From JAOTZA01 sp965224065 (GTDB taxonomy: Bacteria; Acidobacteriota; Thermoanaerobaculia; Multivoradales; JAHEKO01), in NCBI GenBank assembly GCA_965224065.1, contig CBDCYF010000005.1, forward strand, positions 3,844,001 through 3,908,000: a DNA stretch of 64,000 nt. Direction: 5' to 3'. The notes under the pieces were generated by a model. That model ran no database searches. It worked only from the letters and a program-made list of their open reading frames with translations, and was not told the origin of the DNA. The position numbers were made by a program, and so were the translations under genes. Position 1 is the first letter of the stretch. Every line of letters starts with the position of its first letter. Below, piece by piece: positions 1-8,458 of the stretch.

Positions 1-105
1 CCGCTTCTCGGCGCGCTTGCGGTCGTCGTGAAAATCGTCCGCTGTCGTGGGCCATTGGGTGAGATCGATCGATTGGCCCGGCTGGAGCCTGTGAGTCGCC
101 GGCAT
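1..105 (-). CDS. Partial gene, N-terminus only (PPK2-like?)
   Basis: A minus-strand reading frame opens with ATG at 105 and runs off the left edge of the window, giving 35 residues that begin MPATHRLQPGQSIDL and continue with a charged, basic stretch. A purine-rich AGGGA lies just upstream of the ATG. The frame is divergent from the acyltransferase gene. The start, with its short basic lead and a PGxxxDL-type phrase, is reminiscent of polyphosphate kinase 2 N-termini, but 35 residues are too few to name it. Only the presence of a gene start is reasonably supported. Confidence 0.4.
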   Translation of the reverse strand, partial: MPATHRLQPGQSIDLTQWPTTADDFHDDRKRAEKR

Positions 106-190
106 CTTGTGTTCCCTCGTCTTCCCTCGAAATTGTCGACGGTTCGCCTCAAAGACGGTTTGTGTCCGCGGGATTCTAGCCTGCCGTAAG

Positions 191-217
191 AAAAAGAGGA
201 CTGTCCCCTTTTCGGGG
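191..217. repeat. GGACWGTCCCC near-palindrome, copy 1
   Basis: The sequence contains AAAAAGAGGACTGTCCCC followed by a T run, immediately before the ATG at 223. A close relative, AAAAAGGGGACAGTCCCC, is at 2150-2176, so the two copies bracket the acyltransferase/DUF3465 gene pair. Palindromes of this sequence type are scattered in many bacterial genomes; that statement is from memory. Confidence 0.5.
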
Positions 218-222
218 CCGGT

Positions 223-1686
223 ATGATCACCGCGGTGTCCGATCCCGTCACGCTTCCTCTGTGGGCAGTCGCGCTGCTGGCGGCGGTTGCCGCTTGGTTT
301 GTGCTCGAGCGGTTGCTGGTTCCGACGGTGCGCTGGATTCTGCGCCGCCGGGTCAACCGCGTGCTCGATGAAGTCAACAAGCGGCTGCAGATCCATATCC
401 AGCCGTTCAAGCTGACCAAGCGACGGGTGCTGATCGATCGGTTGATGTACGACCCCGAGGTCCTGGCGGTCGCCGAAGCGTTTGGCGAGGCGCACGACAT
501 GCCGCGCGAGGTGGTGATGGACAAGGTCCGGCGCTACGCGCGCGAGATCGTGCCGTCGTTCAACGCCTACTTGTACTTTCGTTTTGGCTACTGGCTTTCG
601 CGCAACCTGGCCCGGGCGCTTTACCGGGTGCGTCTGGGGTACGCGGACCAGTCGGCGCTCGAAAAAGTCCGGCCCGATTCGACCATTGTCTTTGTGATGA
701 ACCACCGCAGCAACATGGACTATGTCCTGGTCTCGTACTTGGTGGCCGAGCGCACCGCGCTGTCCTACGCGGTCGGCGAGTGGGCGCGGATCTTCCCGCT
801 CGAATCACTGGTGCGCTCGATGGGGGCATACTTTGTGCGCCGCAAGTCGCGCAACGACCTGTACCGCCGGGTGCTGGCGCGCTATGTGGCCATGGCCACC
901 GCCGAGGGCGTGACCCAGGCGGTCTATCCGGAAGGCGGGTTGAGCCGGGATGGCGCTCTCGGCGAGCCCAAGCTGGGTCTTCTGGACTACATGCTGCGCT
1001 CCTTCGATCCCGAAGGGGCGCGGGACCTCGTGTTTGTTCCGGTGGGTCTCAACTACGATCGAGTGCTCGAAGACCGCACGCTGCTGCTCGATCTCGACCC
1101 CGACGCGCCCAGAAAACGTGGGTTCGCCGCCCTTGCCACGACGGTTGGCTTCTGGCTCAAGAACCTGCGGCTTTGGCTGTCGGGAAAGTGGTACCGGTTT
1201 GGCTATGCTTGCGTCAGCTTTGGCGTGCCGCTCTCGATGCGGCGCTATCTGGCCGAGAAGAACCTCGACCTTGCACGGCTCGAGCGCGCCGAACGGTTTG
1301 GCGAGGTCGGCAAGCTCGCGGTGGAGCTGATGGGGAGGGTGGGGGACATCATCCCGGTCGTCCCGGTGAGTCTGGTGGCGACCGTGCTGGCGGACTCGCC
1401 GTCTCGCTCCTGGAGTCTGTTGGAGCTCAAAGCCGCAGTGCAGGAGCTGGTACAAGAGCTGGAGACTCGAGGGGCGCACGTCTATGTTCCCCGTAGCGAC
1501 GGGGACTACGCGATCGAGGTCGGACTCCGGATGCTGGAGCTGCGGCGGATCGTGCGCCGCCAAGACGGGCTGCTGACGATAGATCCCGAGGATCTGCCCG
1601 TGCTGCGCTTCTACGCGCGCTCGATCGGCCACCTGCTGGGGGCGGTCACTGGCGAGCCCCGGTCGGCCGCCGGAGGGTTGCGGTGA
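223..1686 (+). CDS. PlsB-like glycerol-3-phosphate/1-acylglycerol-3-phosphate acyltransferase
   Basis: This 487-residue protein is predicted to transfer an acyl chain to a glycerol-phosphate acceptor in phospholipid synthesis at the inner membrane. A hydrophobic N-terminal segment lies around residues 10-28. The acyltransferase signature HX4D is visible as NHRSNMD near residue 160, and the substrate-binding block is YPEGGLSRDG near 232. The spacing and the EGGxSR form fit the PlsB/GPAT branch rather than short PlsC enzymes, but the protein is much shorter than E. coli PlsB (about 800 residues), so it may be a distinct long acyltransferase. Its stop overlaps the start of the next gene by 4 bp, which implies co-translation with the DUF3465 protein. 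Confidence 0.8.
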   Translation: MITAVSDPVTLPLWAVALLAAVAAWFVLERLLVPTVRWILRRRVNRVLDEVNKRLQIHIQPFKLTKRRVLIDRLMYDPEVLAVAEAFGEAHDMPREVVMDKVRRYAREIVPSFNAYLYFRFGYWLSRNLARALYRVRLGYADQSALEKVRPDSTIVFVMNHRSNMDYVLVSYLVAERTALSYAVGEWARIFPLESLVRSMGAYFVRRKSRNDLYRRVLARYVAMATAEGVTQAVYPEGGLSRDGALGEPKLGLLDYMLRSFDPEGARDLVFVPVGLNYDRVLEDRTLLLDLDPDAPRKRGFAALATTVGFWLKNLRLWLSGKWYRFGYACVSFGVPLSMRRYLAEKNLDLARLERAERFGEVGKLAVELMGRVGDIIPVVPVSLVATVLADSPSRSWSLLELKAAVQELVQELETRGAHVYVPRSDGDYAIEVGLRMLELRRIVRRQDGLLTIDPEDLPVLRFYARSIGHLLGAVTGEPRSAAGGLR

Positions 1687-2144
1687 GTCGGTCAGCGGAC
1701 CACCGGTCTGGGCGGCTGCGTGTCTATCGTGGTCTTGTCGCCGGAGTCTTTGTGGTTCTTGCCGTGGTCGTGGCCCTTTGGTGGGACCGAGGGGGCGGCT
1801 CGTCGGTCGGGGTTGGGGAAAGCGAAGTCGAGCAGGCGTTTCGCAACGGATCTTCGGAGGTGATGGTCGAGGCCACCGGCCGGGTGGATCGCGTCTTCAA
1901 GGACGACAATCGAGGCTCTCGACACCAGCGTTTTACGATACGTCTGCCCTCGGGTCACACTGTCCTGGTGACGCACAACATCGACTTGGCGCCGAGGGTG
2001 CCGGTCGATATCGGAGATCGAGTCAGCTTGCGCGGGCAATACGAATGGAATGATCGCGGCGGGGTCGTCCACTGGACCCACCACGATCCCGACAACCGCC
2101 GCCCCGGCGGTTGGATCCTGCACGACGGGCGCGAGTATCGTTAG
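1683..2144 (+). CDS. DUF3465 domain secreted protein
   Basis: This 153-residue protein has an N-terminal hydrophobic segment (about residues 14-32) that should act as a signal anchor. The rest matches what I know of DUF3465: a GRVDRVFKDD phrase, GSRHQRF, HNIDLAPR, GDxVxxxGxYEWN and the terminal VHWTHHDP...GGWILH. The domain looks like a small OB-type beta-barrel, and its function is not established. It overlaps the acyltransferase by 4 bp and its 3' end faces the cysteine/cystathionine synthase gene across a 32-bp gap that carries a hairpin. Confidence 0.8.
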   Translation: MSRSADHRSGRLRVYRGLVAGVFVVLAVVVALWWDRGGGSSVGVGESEVEQAFRNGSSEVMVEATGRVDRVFKDDNRGSRHQRFTIRLPSGHTVLVTHNIDLAPRVPVDIGDRVSLRGQYEWNDRGGVVHWTHHDPDNRRPGGWILHDGREYR

Positions 2145-2149
2145 CTGAC

Positions 2150-2176
2150 CCGAAAAAGGGGACAGTCCCCTTCGCC
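2150..2176. terminator. Hairpin between convergent genes; GGGGACWGTCCCC copy 2
   Basis: AAGGGGA-CAG-TCCCCTT can fold into a 7-bp stem with a 3-nt loop, flanked by an A run upstream. It sits exactly between two convergent stops (2144 and 2177), so it could end transcription from both sides. It is also the second copy of the palindrome found at 191-217, so it may be a dispersed repeat used as a terminator. Confidence 0.45.
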
Positions 2177-3151
2177 TTAGTCGAGGAGGCCCTGCTCGCG
2201 CATCCAGGCCTCGTTGAGCTTGGATAGATAGCGCTCGCCCGAGTCTGGCAACAGCGTGACCACCAGTGCCTCCGGCCCCAGCGACTCGGCGACTTGACGG
2301 GCGCCGGCGGCGGCGGCGGCGCCTGAAGATCCGGTGAAGATCGCTTCCTTTTTCGACAGCTCGAAGACCGCCTGATAGGCGGTTTTGTCGTCGATCGTCA
2401 AGACCTCGTCGATCGTCTCCATCCACACGCTTTCGGGCAGGATGTCCTCACCGATGCCGTCGATCAGATACTGATGGATCTCTTCCTCCGGCGGCAGCTC
2501 GCCGTGCTGTTTGTAGTGCCGGTAGACCGAGCCCACGGGATCGACGCCGATCACCCGGATGTCGGGATTTTTCTCCTTGAGATATTTGGCGGTGCCGCTG
2601 ATGGTGCCCCCGGTACCGACCCCCGCCACCCAATGGGTTACGCGTCCGTCGGTCTGGCGCCAGATCTCCGGGCCGGTGGTCCGGTAGTGGGCCTGGGGGT
2701 TGGCCTGGTTGTAGTACTGATAGGGAAGAAACGCGCCCCGTTCGTCGCGGATGCGCTCGGCGGTCTTGTAGTACGAGCGCGGATCGTCGGCGGGGACTTC
2801 GGTGGGGCAGGTGATCACCTCGGCGCCATAGGCTTCGAGCAAAGTGACCTTCTCCTGGGGGATCTTGTCGGCGGCGGTGCAGATCAGCGGATGTCCCTTG
2901 AGGTTGGCGGCGATCGCCAGCCCGAGACCAGTGTTGCCCGATGTGGGCTCGACGATCGGCTGACCGGGCGCCAGCTTGCCCTCTCGCTCGGCGGCTTCGA
3001 TCATGCTGATGCCGATACGGTCCTTGACGCTGGCCCCAGGGTTGAACGACTCGATCTTGGCCGCCAGGGTCGCCGGCCCGGAGAAAAAGCGGCCGAGCTT
3101 GACCAACGGCGTGTTGCCGAGGGTCTGCAGAATGTCGTCGTGGATTTCCAT
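2177..3151 (-). CDS. PLP-dependent cystathionine beta-synthase / cysteine synthase family enzyme
   Basis: The protein (324 residues) belongs to the fold-type II PLP enzymes that make or use cysteine through beta-replacement on serine or O-acetylserine. The PLP lysine lies in NPGASVKDRI, the phosphate/substrate loop is TSGNTG, and the glycine loop is GTGGTISGTA. The GVDPVGS phrase and the C-terminal LPDSGERYLSKL...W...GLL tail resemble the catalytic core of cystathionine beta-synthase more than CysK. No C-terminal CBS pair is present. A longer reading frame exists upstream, but the conserved DDILQTLGNTPLV begins right after the ATG at 3151, and the extension would overlap the divergent gene, so 3151 is chosen. 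Confidence 0.85.
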   Translation of the reverse strand: MEIHDDILQTLGNTPLVKLGRFFSGPATLAAKIESFNPGASVKDRIGISMIEAAEREGKLAPGQPIVEPTSGNTGLGLAIAANLKGHPLICTAADKIPQEKVTLLEAYGAEVITCPTEVPADDPRSYYKTAERIRDERGAFLPYQYYNQANPQAHYRTTGPEIWRQTDGRVTHWVAGVGTGGTISGTAKYLKEKNPDIRVIGVDPVGSVYRHYKQHGELPPEEEIHQYLIDGIGEDILPESVWMETIDEVLTIDDKTAYQAVFELSKKEAIFTGSSGAAAAAGARQVAESLGPEALVVTLLPDSGERYLSKLNEAWMREQGLLD

Positions 3152-3233
3152 CGGAATCGTCGGCGGACCGGCGAGCGGACGAAATGTAGCATAGGCGTGA
3201 GACACAGAACCGGCGCAAAACGAAAGGAAGAAC

Positions 3234-4127
3234 GTGGAGAAACAACCGCTTAATCTCAGCTCGAAACAACCCACCCACGCCCTGAGGCGAGCCACTGCTG
3301 TGACACTTCTTTTGCTGGGCGCGGCTTGTGCGGCCGTCGCCGGAGAGGGCTCTCGTTCGGCCTGGCGGGCCGACTCGATCTGGGATGACGGCACGGCCGA
3401 ATTCTGCGCCTACGAGATCGACTGGAGCCGGTACGGAACCCTCTACCCGGGCCGCGCGCTGTTGATCCTGGTCAAGGAGCCGTGGGCGCCGGATCTCGAG
3501 GTCAAGGCCGACCGGGCGCGTTCCGACGGGTTCGACGTGCTCAAGCTCAACCATGTGCGTGACGTGCCGACCGGCATCTACACCTACCATCAGATGGCAA
3601 GCGGGTTTTTCCGCCGCGACGACGGCGCGCTCCGAAAGCTCTCGGTCTCGAGCACCGAAGGCTGCGGCATCTCCACCGCGCACCTCGTCGGGGGCCGGCT
3701 CAACACCCGCTCCTATTTCGACGGCCAGGGTGAGACCACCCGCGAGTACCCGTCAGGAGCGCACCCGGAGGACACCCTCGCGGTCTCGCTGCGGGATTTT
3801 GTCTCGGGATCCGCGCCCGAGACGGTCCAGGTCGTGTCCTCTTTGATGACCGGTCGTTTCCCGGAGCTTGAGCCACGGACTTATTCGGTGTCCCGCACGG
3901 AAGGGAGTCGCACCGTTCCGGCCGGCGACTTTGCGGTTGTGGAGTTGCGACTCGGGGCGGGGGAGGATTGGCTTTCCTTCGCCTTCGACCGCAATCCGCC
4001 GTACCCCCTGGTCGAGCACACGTCGAGCTCGGGGACGAGCTACCGGCTGGCCAAGTGCGAGCGGATTCCCTACTGGACCATGAACCGTCCCGGCGGAGAG
4101 AACTGGCTTCCAGCGCCCGTGCGTTGA
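3234..4127 (+). CDS. Secreted protein of unknown function
   Basis: The 297-residue product starts at a GTG preceded by AAAGGAAG. A basic N-terminus and a hydrophobic stretch (about 20-37) ending in AVAG form a likely signal peptide. The mature part reads SIWDDGTAEFCAYEI...RYGTLYPGRALLILVKEPW, then LKLNHVRDVPTGIYTYHQM and SSTEGCGISTAHL. I recall similar secreted proteins, sometimes mislabelled as Maf-like septum proteins, in other diderms, but no function is known to me. It diverges from the PLP enzyme gene with 82 bp between the starts. Confidence 0.7.
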   Translation: MEKQPLNLSSKQPTHALRRATAVTLLLLGAACAAVAGEGSRSAWRADSIWDDGTAEFCAYEIDWSRYGTLYPGRALLILVKEPWAPDLEVKADRARSDGFDVLKLNHVRDVPTGIYTYHQMASGFFRRDDGALRKLSVSSTEGCGISTAHLVGGRLNTRSYFDGQGETTREYPSGAHPEDTLAVSLRDFVSGSAPETVQVVSSLMTGRFPELEPRTYSVSRTEGSRTVPAGDFAVVELRLGAGEDWLSFAFDRNPPYPLVEHTSSSGTSYRLAKCERIPYWTMNRPGGENWLPAPVR

Positions 4128-4203
4128 GCTTGCGACGGCGCCTCGGGCTGCCGTGACAAACTCCGTGACGAATCACGGGGCCATTTGCTAGCATCAAAAA
4201 GAG

Positions 4204-4914
4204 ATGGACGCTCACCGCCGCCTTCTGTTTGTTCCCAACTCGGTCACCGCCGCCAACATCATCGTCGGGTTTCTTTCGATCGTGGCAGCCGCCGATGGTC
4301 GCTTCGATCTCGCGGTCTATCTGCTGTTCGGCGCCTTGATGCTGGACATGACCGACGGCATTCTGGCGCGCAAGCTCCACGTCACCAGCAAGTTCGGCCA
4401 GGAGATGGACAGCCTGGGGGATTCGCTGTCTTTTTGCGCCGCTCCGGCCTTTCTGGTCTACGCGGCGTTGCTCAAACCGCTACATGGACTCGGCGTCGCC
4501 CTGGCGGCGGTCTTTGTCCTCGCCGGTGTCTTCCGGCTGGCGCGTTTCAACTTGACGTCGGACGAGCACGAGAAGTCGCGCTGGACCACCGGTGTGCCGA
4601 CGCCGATCGCCGCGGGCTATGTGATGGCCCTGGTGCTGATGCGCGACCGAGTGCCGGTGCCCGCTTCCGCCTTTGTGGTTCTGTTGATGGCCATGCTGAT
4701 GCTGTCGCGCTGGCACCTCCCGGAGCTCAAGGGACGCGGCCCGGTGACCACCGCGCTCCTCATCGGGGTCTGCAACTACCTGGCGGTGATGATCTGGCCC
4801 AACTGGTACACGGTTGGCTGGTGGAACGTCTGGAACGTGGTCATCCTGGTGCTGGCCCGCGTGGCAGCCCGCCGCGAAGAGCCCGAGCACGATCTCGCCA
4901 GCACAACGCTCTAA
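4204..4914 (+). CDS. pssA: CDP-diacylglycerol--serine O-phosphatidyltransferase
   Basis: The enzyme joins CDP-diacylglycerol and L-serine to give phosphatidylserine and CMP in the inner membrane, the first step towards phosphatidylethanolamine. The CDP-alcohol phosphotransferase signature DGX2ARX8GX3DX3D is complete in TDGILARKLHVTSK followed by FGQEMDSLGD (about residues 59-82). The N-terminus RRLLFVPNSVTAANIIVGF is typical of short PssA proteins, and several membrane helices follow. The length of 236 residues fits the family. No decarboxylase (psd) gene is adjacent. Confidence 0.92.
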   Translation: MDAHRRLLFVPNSVTAANIIVGFLSIVAAADGRFDLAVYLLFGALMLDMTDGILARKLHVTSKFGQEMDSLGDSLSFCAAPAFLVYAALLKPLHGLGVALAAVFVLAGVFRLARFNLTSDEHEKSRWTTGVPTPIAAGYVMALVLMRDRVPVPASAFVVLLMAMLMLSRWHLPELKGRGPVTTALLIGVCNYLAVMIWPNWYTVGWWNVWNVVILVLARVAARREEPEHDLASTTL

Positions 4915-4978
4915 GGGGCAGGCTTCTGAAGGCGCCGGAGCACCGGAGCCATCAACGGGCTGTGTGTAGAATGCCCGG

Positions 4979-5614
4979 ATGAGTTGTGATGCCAAGCCAG
5001 CGCTGCGACCCGTCGACGAGCACGATGACGCAGACCGCGCCACCTCGTTCGACCAGGCCGAGGTCGAGAAGATCTCCGGGCATGTCCTGGGGCTGATCGA
5101 CGCCCTCGGACTCGACCGCACCGACCCCAACCTGGAGCGAACCCACGAGCGGGTCGCGGCGATGTACCTCGAGATGTTTCAGGGTCTCCGCGAAGGCTCG
5201 AAACCCGAATTGACGACGTTCCCCAACGACGAGCAGTACAGCCACATGGTGATGGAGCGAGACATCCCCTTCTACTCGATGTGCTCGCACCACTTTGTGC
5301 CCTTCTACGGCAAGGCGCACATCGCCTACATCCCGGAAGACCGGATCATCGGCCTGTCCAAGTTTTCGCGAATCCTCGAGTTCTATGCCAAACGGCCGCA
5401 GCTCCAGGAACGCCTCACCGAGCAAGTCGTCAATTGCCTGGAAGAGCGGCTCAACCCGCGGGGAGCGATGGTGGTCATCGAGGCGCGTCATCTGTGCGTC
5501 GAGATGCGAGGTGTCAAAAAGCCCGGGGCCCTGACGGTGACGTCGGCCTTGCGGGGCGCATTTCACCAGCGTCCGGTCCGGGAAGAGTTCCTCGATCTGT
5601 TGGGCCGTGGTTAA
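4979..5614 (+). CDS. folE: GTP cyclohydrolase I
   Basis: This 211-residue enzyme opens the GTP imidazole ring to make 7,8-dihydroneopterin triphosphate for folate or pterin synthesis. The zinc ligands are visible as C102 and H105 in MCSHHFVPF and C173 in ARHLCVEMRG. The GLSKFSRI segment and the terminal TSALRGAF are also typical of FolE1. The first 30 residues are a variable extension. The stop overlaps the start of the downstream GWxTD gene by 8 bp, so the two are probably translated together. Confidence 0.95.
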   Translation: MSCDAKPALRPVDEHDDADRATSFDQAEVEKISGHVLGLIDALGLDRTDPNLERTHERVAAMYLEMFQGLREGSKPELTTFPNDEQYSHMVMERDIPFYSMCSHHFVPFYGKAHIAYIPEDRIIGLSKFSRILEFYAKRPQLQERLTEQVVNCLEERLNPRGAMVVIEARHLCVEMRGVKKPGALTVTSALRGAFHQRPVREEFLDLLGRG

Positions 5615-6239
5615 AGCGCGCGGAAAATTCTCCTTTTTTTGCACGGCGGCCCTGGCCGCGATGCTGGTCTCCGCCGCGCCGCTCGAGGCGGGTAAGGGCA
5701 AGCGCGGAAAAGAGCTCGCGCGGGAGGATCTCACCAACTTCTTTCTCGGCCCCCATCTGTCGCAATGGCTGGTGGGGCCGATGTCCAAGATCGCCAGCGA
5801 AGAGGAGCGCCGGCGCTACCTGGCGCTTACCGACGACGCGAAGGCCGAGGCGTTTATCGCCGAGTTCTGGCAGGCACGGGTGGACCCGTCGCGTCCCTGG
5901 CCGCAGGAGCAGCCGCAGGGGGTTTTCGAGCGGCGGGCGGCGACCGCCGATCGGATCTACACCGAAGGCACCCACCTCGGCCGGCGCACGGACCGCGGCG
6001 AAACGCTCATCCTCTACGGCTTTCCGGACAACGTGCGCTACTGGGCCGGGGGCGACCGCCGGCGCCGGCAGGAGATCACGATCGAGATCTGGGACTATTC
6101 GAAGAACGCTCCGGCGGGGCTCAACATGCAGACGCCCGAGCGGCAGTACTATTTCGTCAAGAAGGACGAGTTGACCGTGCGCTACTACCCCGAGGCAAGG
6201 CAGTTGCGGTCCATCCAGCCCCAAGGCGGCCCGCGGTAG
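5607..6239 (+). CDS. GWxTD-domain secreted protein
   Basis: The protein (210 residues) starts at a GTG that overlaps the folE stop. Residues 1-28 form a signal peptide (FFCTAALAAMLVSAAPLEAG). The body matches the N-terminal GWxTD domain pattern: a W...I.S.EER..YL.LT.D.....FI.EFW..R segment, then HLGRRTDRGETLILYG where the name-giving motif reads GRRTD rather than GWxTD. The domain is common in Acidobacteriota, Gemmatimonadota and Bacteroidota; its role is unknown. This protein holds only that domain and lacks the usual C-terminal extension. Confidence 0.8.
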   Translation: MVKARGKFSFFCTAALAAMLVSAAPLEAGKGKRGKELAREDLTNFFLGPHLSQWLVGPMSKIASEEERRRYLALTDDAKAEAFIAEFWQARVDPSRPWPQEQPQGVFERRAATADRIYTEGTHLGRRTDRGETLILYGFPDNVRYWAGGDRRRRQEITIEIWDYSKNAPAGLNMQTPERQYYFVKKDELTVRYYPEARQLRSIQPQGGPR

Positions 6240-6241
6240 CG

Positions 6242-7321
6242 GTGGGCGTGGCCGGTATCAGGACGGTCCTCGTCGGGACCGGCATCGCCATCCCGCCGGT
6301 CGAGGTGGACAACCACGCCTTGGCGCGGGTGATGGACACCAACGACGAGTGGATCCGCGAGCGCAGCGGCGTCGTGACCCGCTTCTACGTCGAGCCGGGG
6401 ACCGGGTCGGCCGATCTGGGGGCCGAGGCGGCCCGGGCGGCGCTCGAGGACGCCGCCATCGAAGCGGAGGAGATCGACTACATCGTCTGCGCGACCATGA
6501 CCCCCGACCACTACTTCCCGGGCTGCGGCACGCTGCTCCAGGCGCGCCTGGGGATCGAGCCTCGACCGGCGCTCGACATCCGGCAGCAGTGCGCCGGGTT
6601 TGCCTATGGTCTGCAAGTGGTGGATGCCCTGGTTCGGAGCGGCACGGCTCAGACTGTGCTGCTCGTGGGTACCGACGTGCACTCGAGCCTGATGCCGTTT
6701 GGCGAGCGAACCTGGCAAACGATCTTGGGAGAAAACGGAAACTCTCCCGACGATGGGGAGCGCGAGTGGAACACCCGGTTTCGCCATCTCACCGTGCTCT
6801 TTGGCGACGGCGCGGGAGCCATGGTCTTTCGCGCAGACCGCGACGCCGACGGCCGCGGGATCCTGGGCTCCAAGCTCCTGGGCGACGGCCGCCAGCACGA
6901 CATTCTCTATGTCCCGGGCGTCGGCTCGGCCCGCCGTCCCTGGGTGGACATGGCGATGATCGAGAGCGGCGAGACCGTGCCGGTCATGGACGGCCGCAAG
7001 GTCTTCAAGCTCGCCGTCACGAGGATGCCACGGGTCACCCGTTCGCTGCTCGAAGAGACCGGATTTGGGCTCGACGATCTCGATCTGCTGGTCATGCACC
7101 AGGCGAATTTGCGCATCAACGAGGCCGCGCAACGGGGTCTCGGGCTGCCCGACGAGAGGGTGCACAACAACATCCAGAAATACGGCAACACCACGTCGGC
7201 GACCCTGCCGATCTGCTTCCATGAGGCCCGCCAGGTCGGCAAAGCCGAGCCGGGCTCACTGGTGGCCTTCACCGCCCTGGGGGCGGGCCTCCACTGGGGC
7301 TCGGTGCTGGTGCGAGTGTAG
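6242..7321 (+). CDS. fabH: 3-oxoacyl-ACP synthase III (KAS III)
   Basis: The enzyme condenses acetyl-CoA or another acyl-CoA starter with malonyl-ACP to begin fatty acid synthesis. The catalytic triad is present: C117 in RQQCAGF, H286 in MHQANLRI and N316 in KYGNTTSAT. The opening GTGIAIPP and MDTNDEWIRERSG are standard FabH phrases. An insertion near residues 158-182 (GENGNSPDDGEREWN) makes it a little longer (359 residues) than E. coli FabH, so a starter specificity different from acetyl-CoA, or a role in a FabH-like condensation, remains possible. The GTG at 6242 lies 2 bp after the GWxTD stop; a longer frame upstream only overlaps that gene. Confidence 0.88.
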   Translation: MGVAGIRTVLVGTGIAIPPVEVDNHALARVMDTNDEWIRERSGVVTRFYVEPGTGSADLGAEAARAALEDAAIEAEEIDYIVCATMTPDHYFPGCGTLLQARLGIEPRPALDIRQQCAGFAYGLQVVDALVRSGTAQTVLLVGTDVHSSLMPFGERTWQTILGENGNSPDDGEREWNTRFRHLTVLFGDGAGAMVFRADRDADGRGILGSKLLGDGRQHDILYVPGVGSARRPWVDMAMIESGETVPVMDGRKVFKLAVTRMPRVTRSLLEETGFGLDDLDLLVMHQANLRINEAAQRGLGLPDERVHNNIQKYGNTTSATLPICFHEARQVGKAEPGSLVAFTALGAGLHWGSVLVRV

Positions 7322-7408
7322 CCTCGCACCCGGCCGCAACCGCCTCCGAGGAACTTCTTCAGCTCGATCCGCTGCCGCCTTCTCTGCGGTACGACACCGT
7401 CTGAGTAC

Positions 7409-7592
7409 CTAGCCTGACTTTCTCACCAGCGTTCGGGGCAGAAGGCTGCAAATGCCTGGAAATACAAGGCTTGCGACCGAGGGCGACGCAAGCGTAGCCG
7501 TAGCTACGTCGAGGAGCCCGATGGGAGCGCAACGCAGTAGATTCAGGCATTTCCGGTCTTCGGGCCGGAGGTTGGTGAGAAAGTCAGGCTAG
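7409..7592. repeat. 184-bp palindromic element with 20-bp terminal inverted repeats
   Basis: The ends are perfect 20-bp inverted repeats (ctagcctgactttctcacca at 7409-7428 and its reverse complement at 7573-7592). A nested pair, aaatgcctg at 7450-7458 and caggcattt at 7544-7552, lies inside. The core between them is rich in short GC-rich words and codes for nothing convincing. It occupies most of the 339-bp gap between fabH and the DUF1566 gene. It looks like a MITE-like or REP/BIME-type element. A 17/19 match to one end is at 43372-43390 and a weaker one (15/19) is at 28222-28240. Confidence 0.75.
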
Positions 7593-7660
7593 AACCGGTA
7601 GAATCGGGGAAACCCCGCGTCAACTCGGGAAACCGAAGGTCTCATGAAAAGGAGACAGGG

Positions 7661-8458
7661 ATGAAGAAGCCAGGAGGGATGGACAGGAAAGCGGTGATTC
7701 GCTGGACGTTATTGGCGGCGCTGGTCGTTTCGCCTTTTGCATGGTCGCAGAGCATTCGGACGGACGGTGCCATCGAGACAGACGATCAACTGGTTTCGAA
7801 CGCGCCACCGGGGACCGCGCCGCTGGCGGTCTCGTCGACGACCATGGTGCCGAACCTGAACGCCGACTTGCTGGACGGCAAGGACGCGGTGCTGTTTGCA
7901 CTCGGCACCGACCTTCTGGCCGCGATGGCCGCGCTCGATAAGCCGGACCCACCGTGCTACGACAACACTCATCGCTTTGTCGACTGCGGCAACGGTACCG
8001 TGACCGATACGGCAACCGGCTTTATCTGGCTCAAGGATGCTGATTGCTTCCCTACCCAGGACTATGCGGCGGCCAACGCGACGGCTGCGGCCTTGTTCGA
8101 CGGCTCTACGAACGACCCGATGGGAGGAGACTGTGGGCTGTCGGACGGGTCGCGGCGGGGAGACTGGCGGCTCCCGACGAAGACGGAATGGAGCTTCATT
8201 CTCAAGGCCTCTTGCCCGGACGACCCGGAGCTGGTGGGCAACGGTTCACCCACAACCGGCTGTTACCCGGATGCGCCATGGGCGACCGGGGTGACGACGT
8301 CGACCTTTTATTGGTCATCTTCGAGTGGACAAGGAGGGACAGGTAGTTACGCCACCGATACGGCCTTCGCCGCGGTTATGAACACCGGCTCGGATCAAAA
8401 CTACCCCAAGACCCTCAAAAGAAAGGTCTGGCCCATTCGCAACGGACGCGGACTCTGA
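7661..8458 (+). CDS. Secreted DUF1566 (Lcl C-terminal-like) protein
   Basis: The 265-residue protein begins after a clear GGAGA ribosome site at 7651-7655. A signal peptide covers about residues 8-31 (WTLLAALVVSPFAWSQ). Residues 60-75 contain LNADLLDGKDA, a phrase common in tail-fibre and collagen-like surface proteins. The C-terminal part has the DUF1566 pattern: RFVDCGNGTVTDTATGFIWLK, then DWRLPTKTEW and finally VWPIRNGRG. DUF1566 domains are found in secreted adhesin-like proteins; the ligand is unknown. Confidence 0.8.
   Translation: MKKPGGMDRKAVIRWTLLAALVVSPFAWSQSIRTDGAIETDDQLVSNAPPGTAPLAVSSTTMVPNLNADLLDGKDAVLFALGTDLLAAMAALDKPDPPCYDNTHRFVDCGNGTVTDTATGFIWLKDADCFPTQDYAAANATAAALFDGSTNDPMGGDCGLSDGSRRGDWRLPTKTEWSFILKASCPDDPELVGNGSPTTGCYPDAPWATGVTTSTFYWSSSSGQGGTGSYATDTAFAAVMNTGSDQNYPKTLKRKVWPIRNGRGL

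Noticed and set aside
3152..3394. N-terminal extension of the PLP enzyme
   Set aside because: It overlaps the divergent secreted-protein gene and has no family resemblance; the conserved core starts at 3151.
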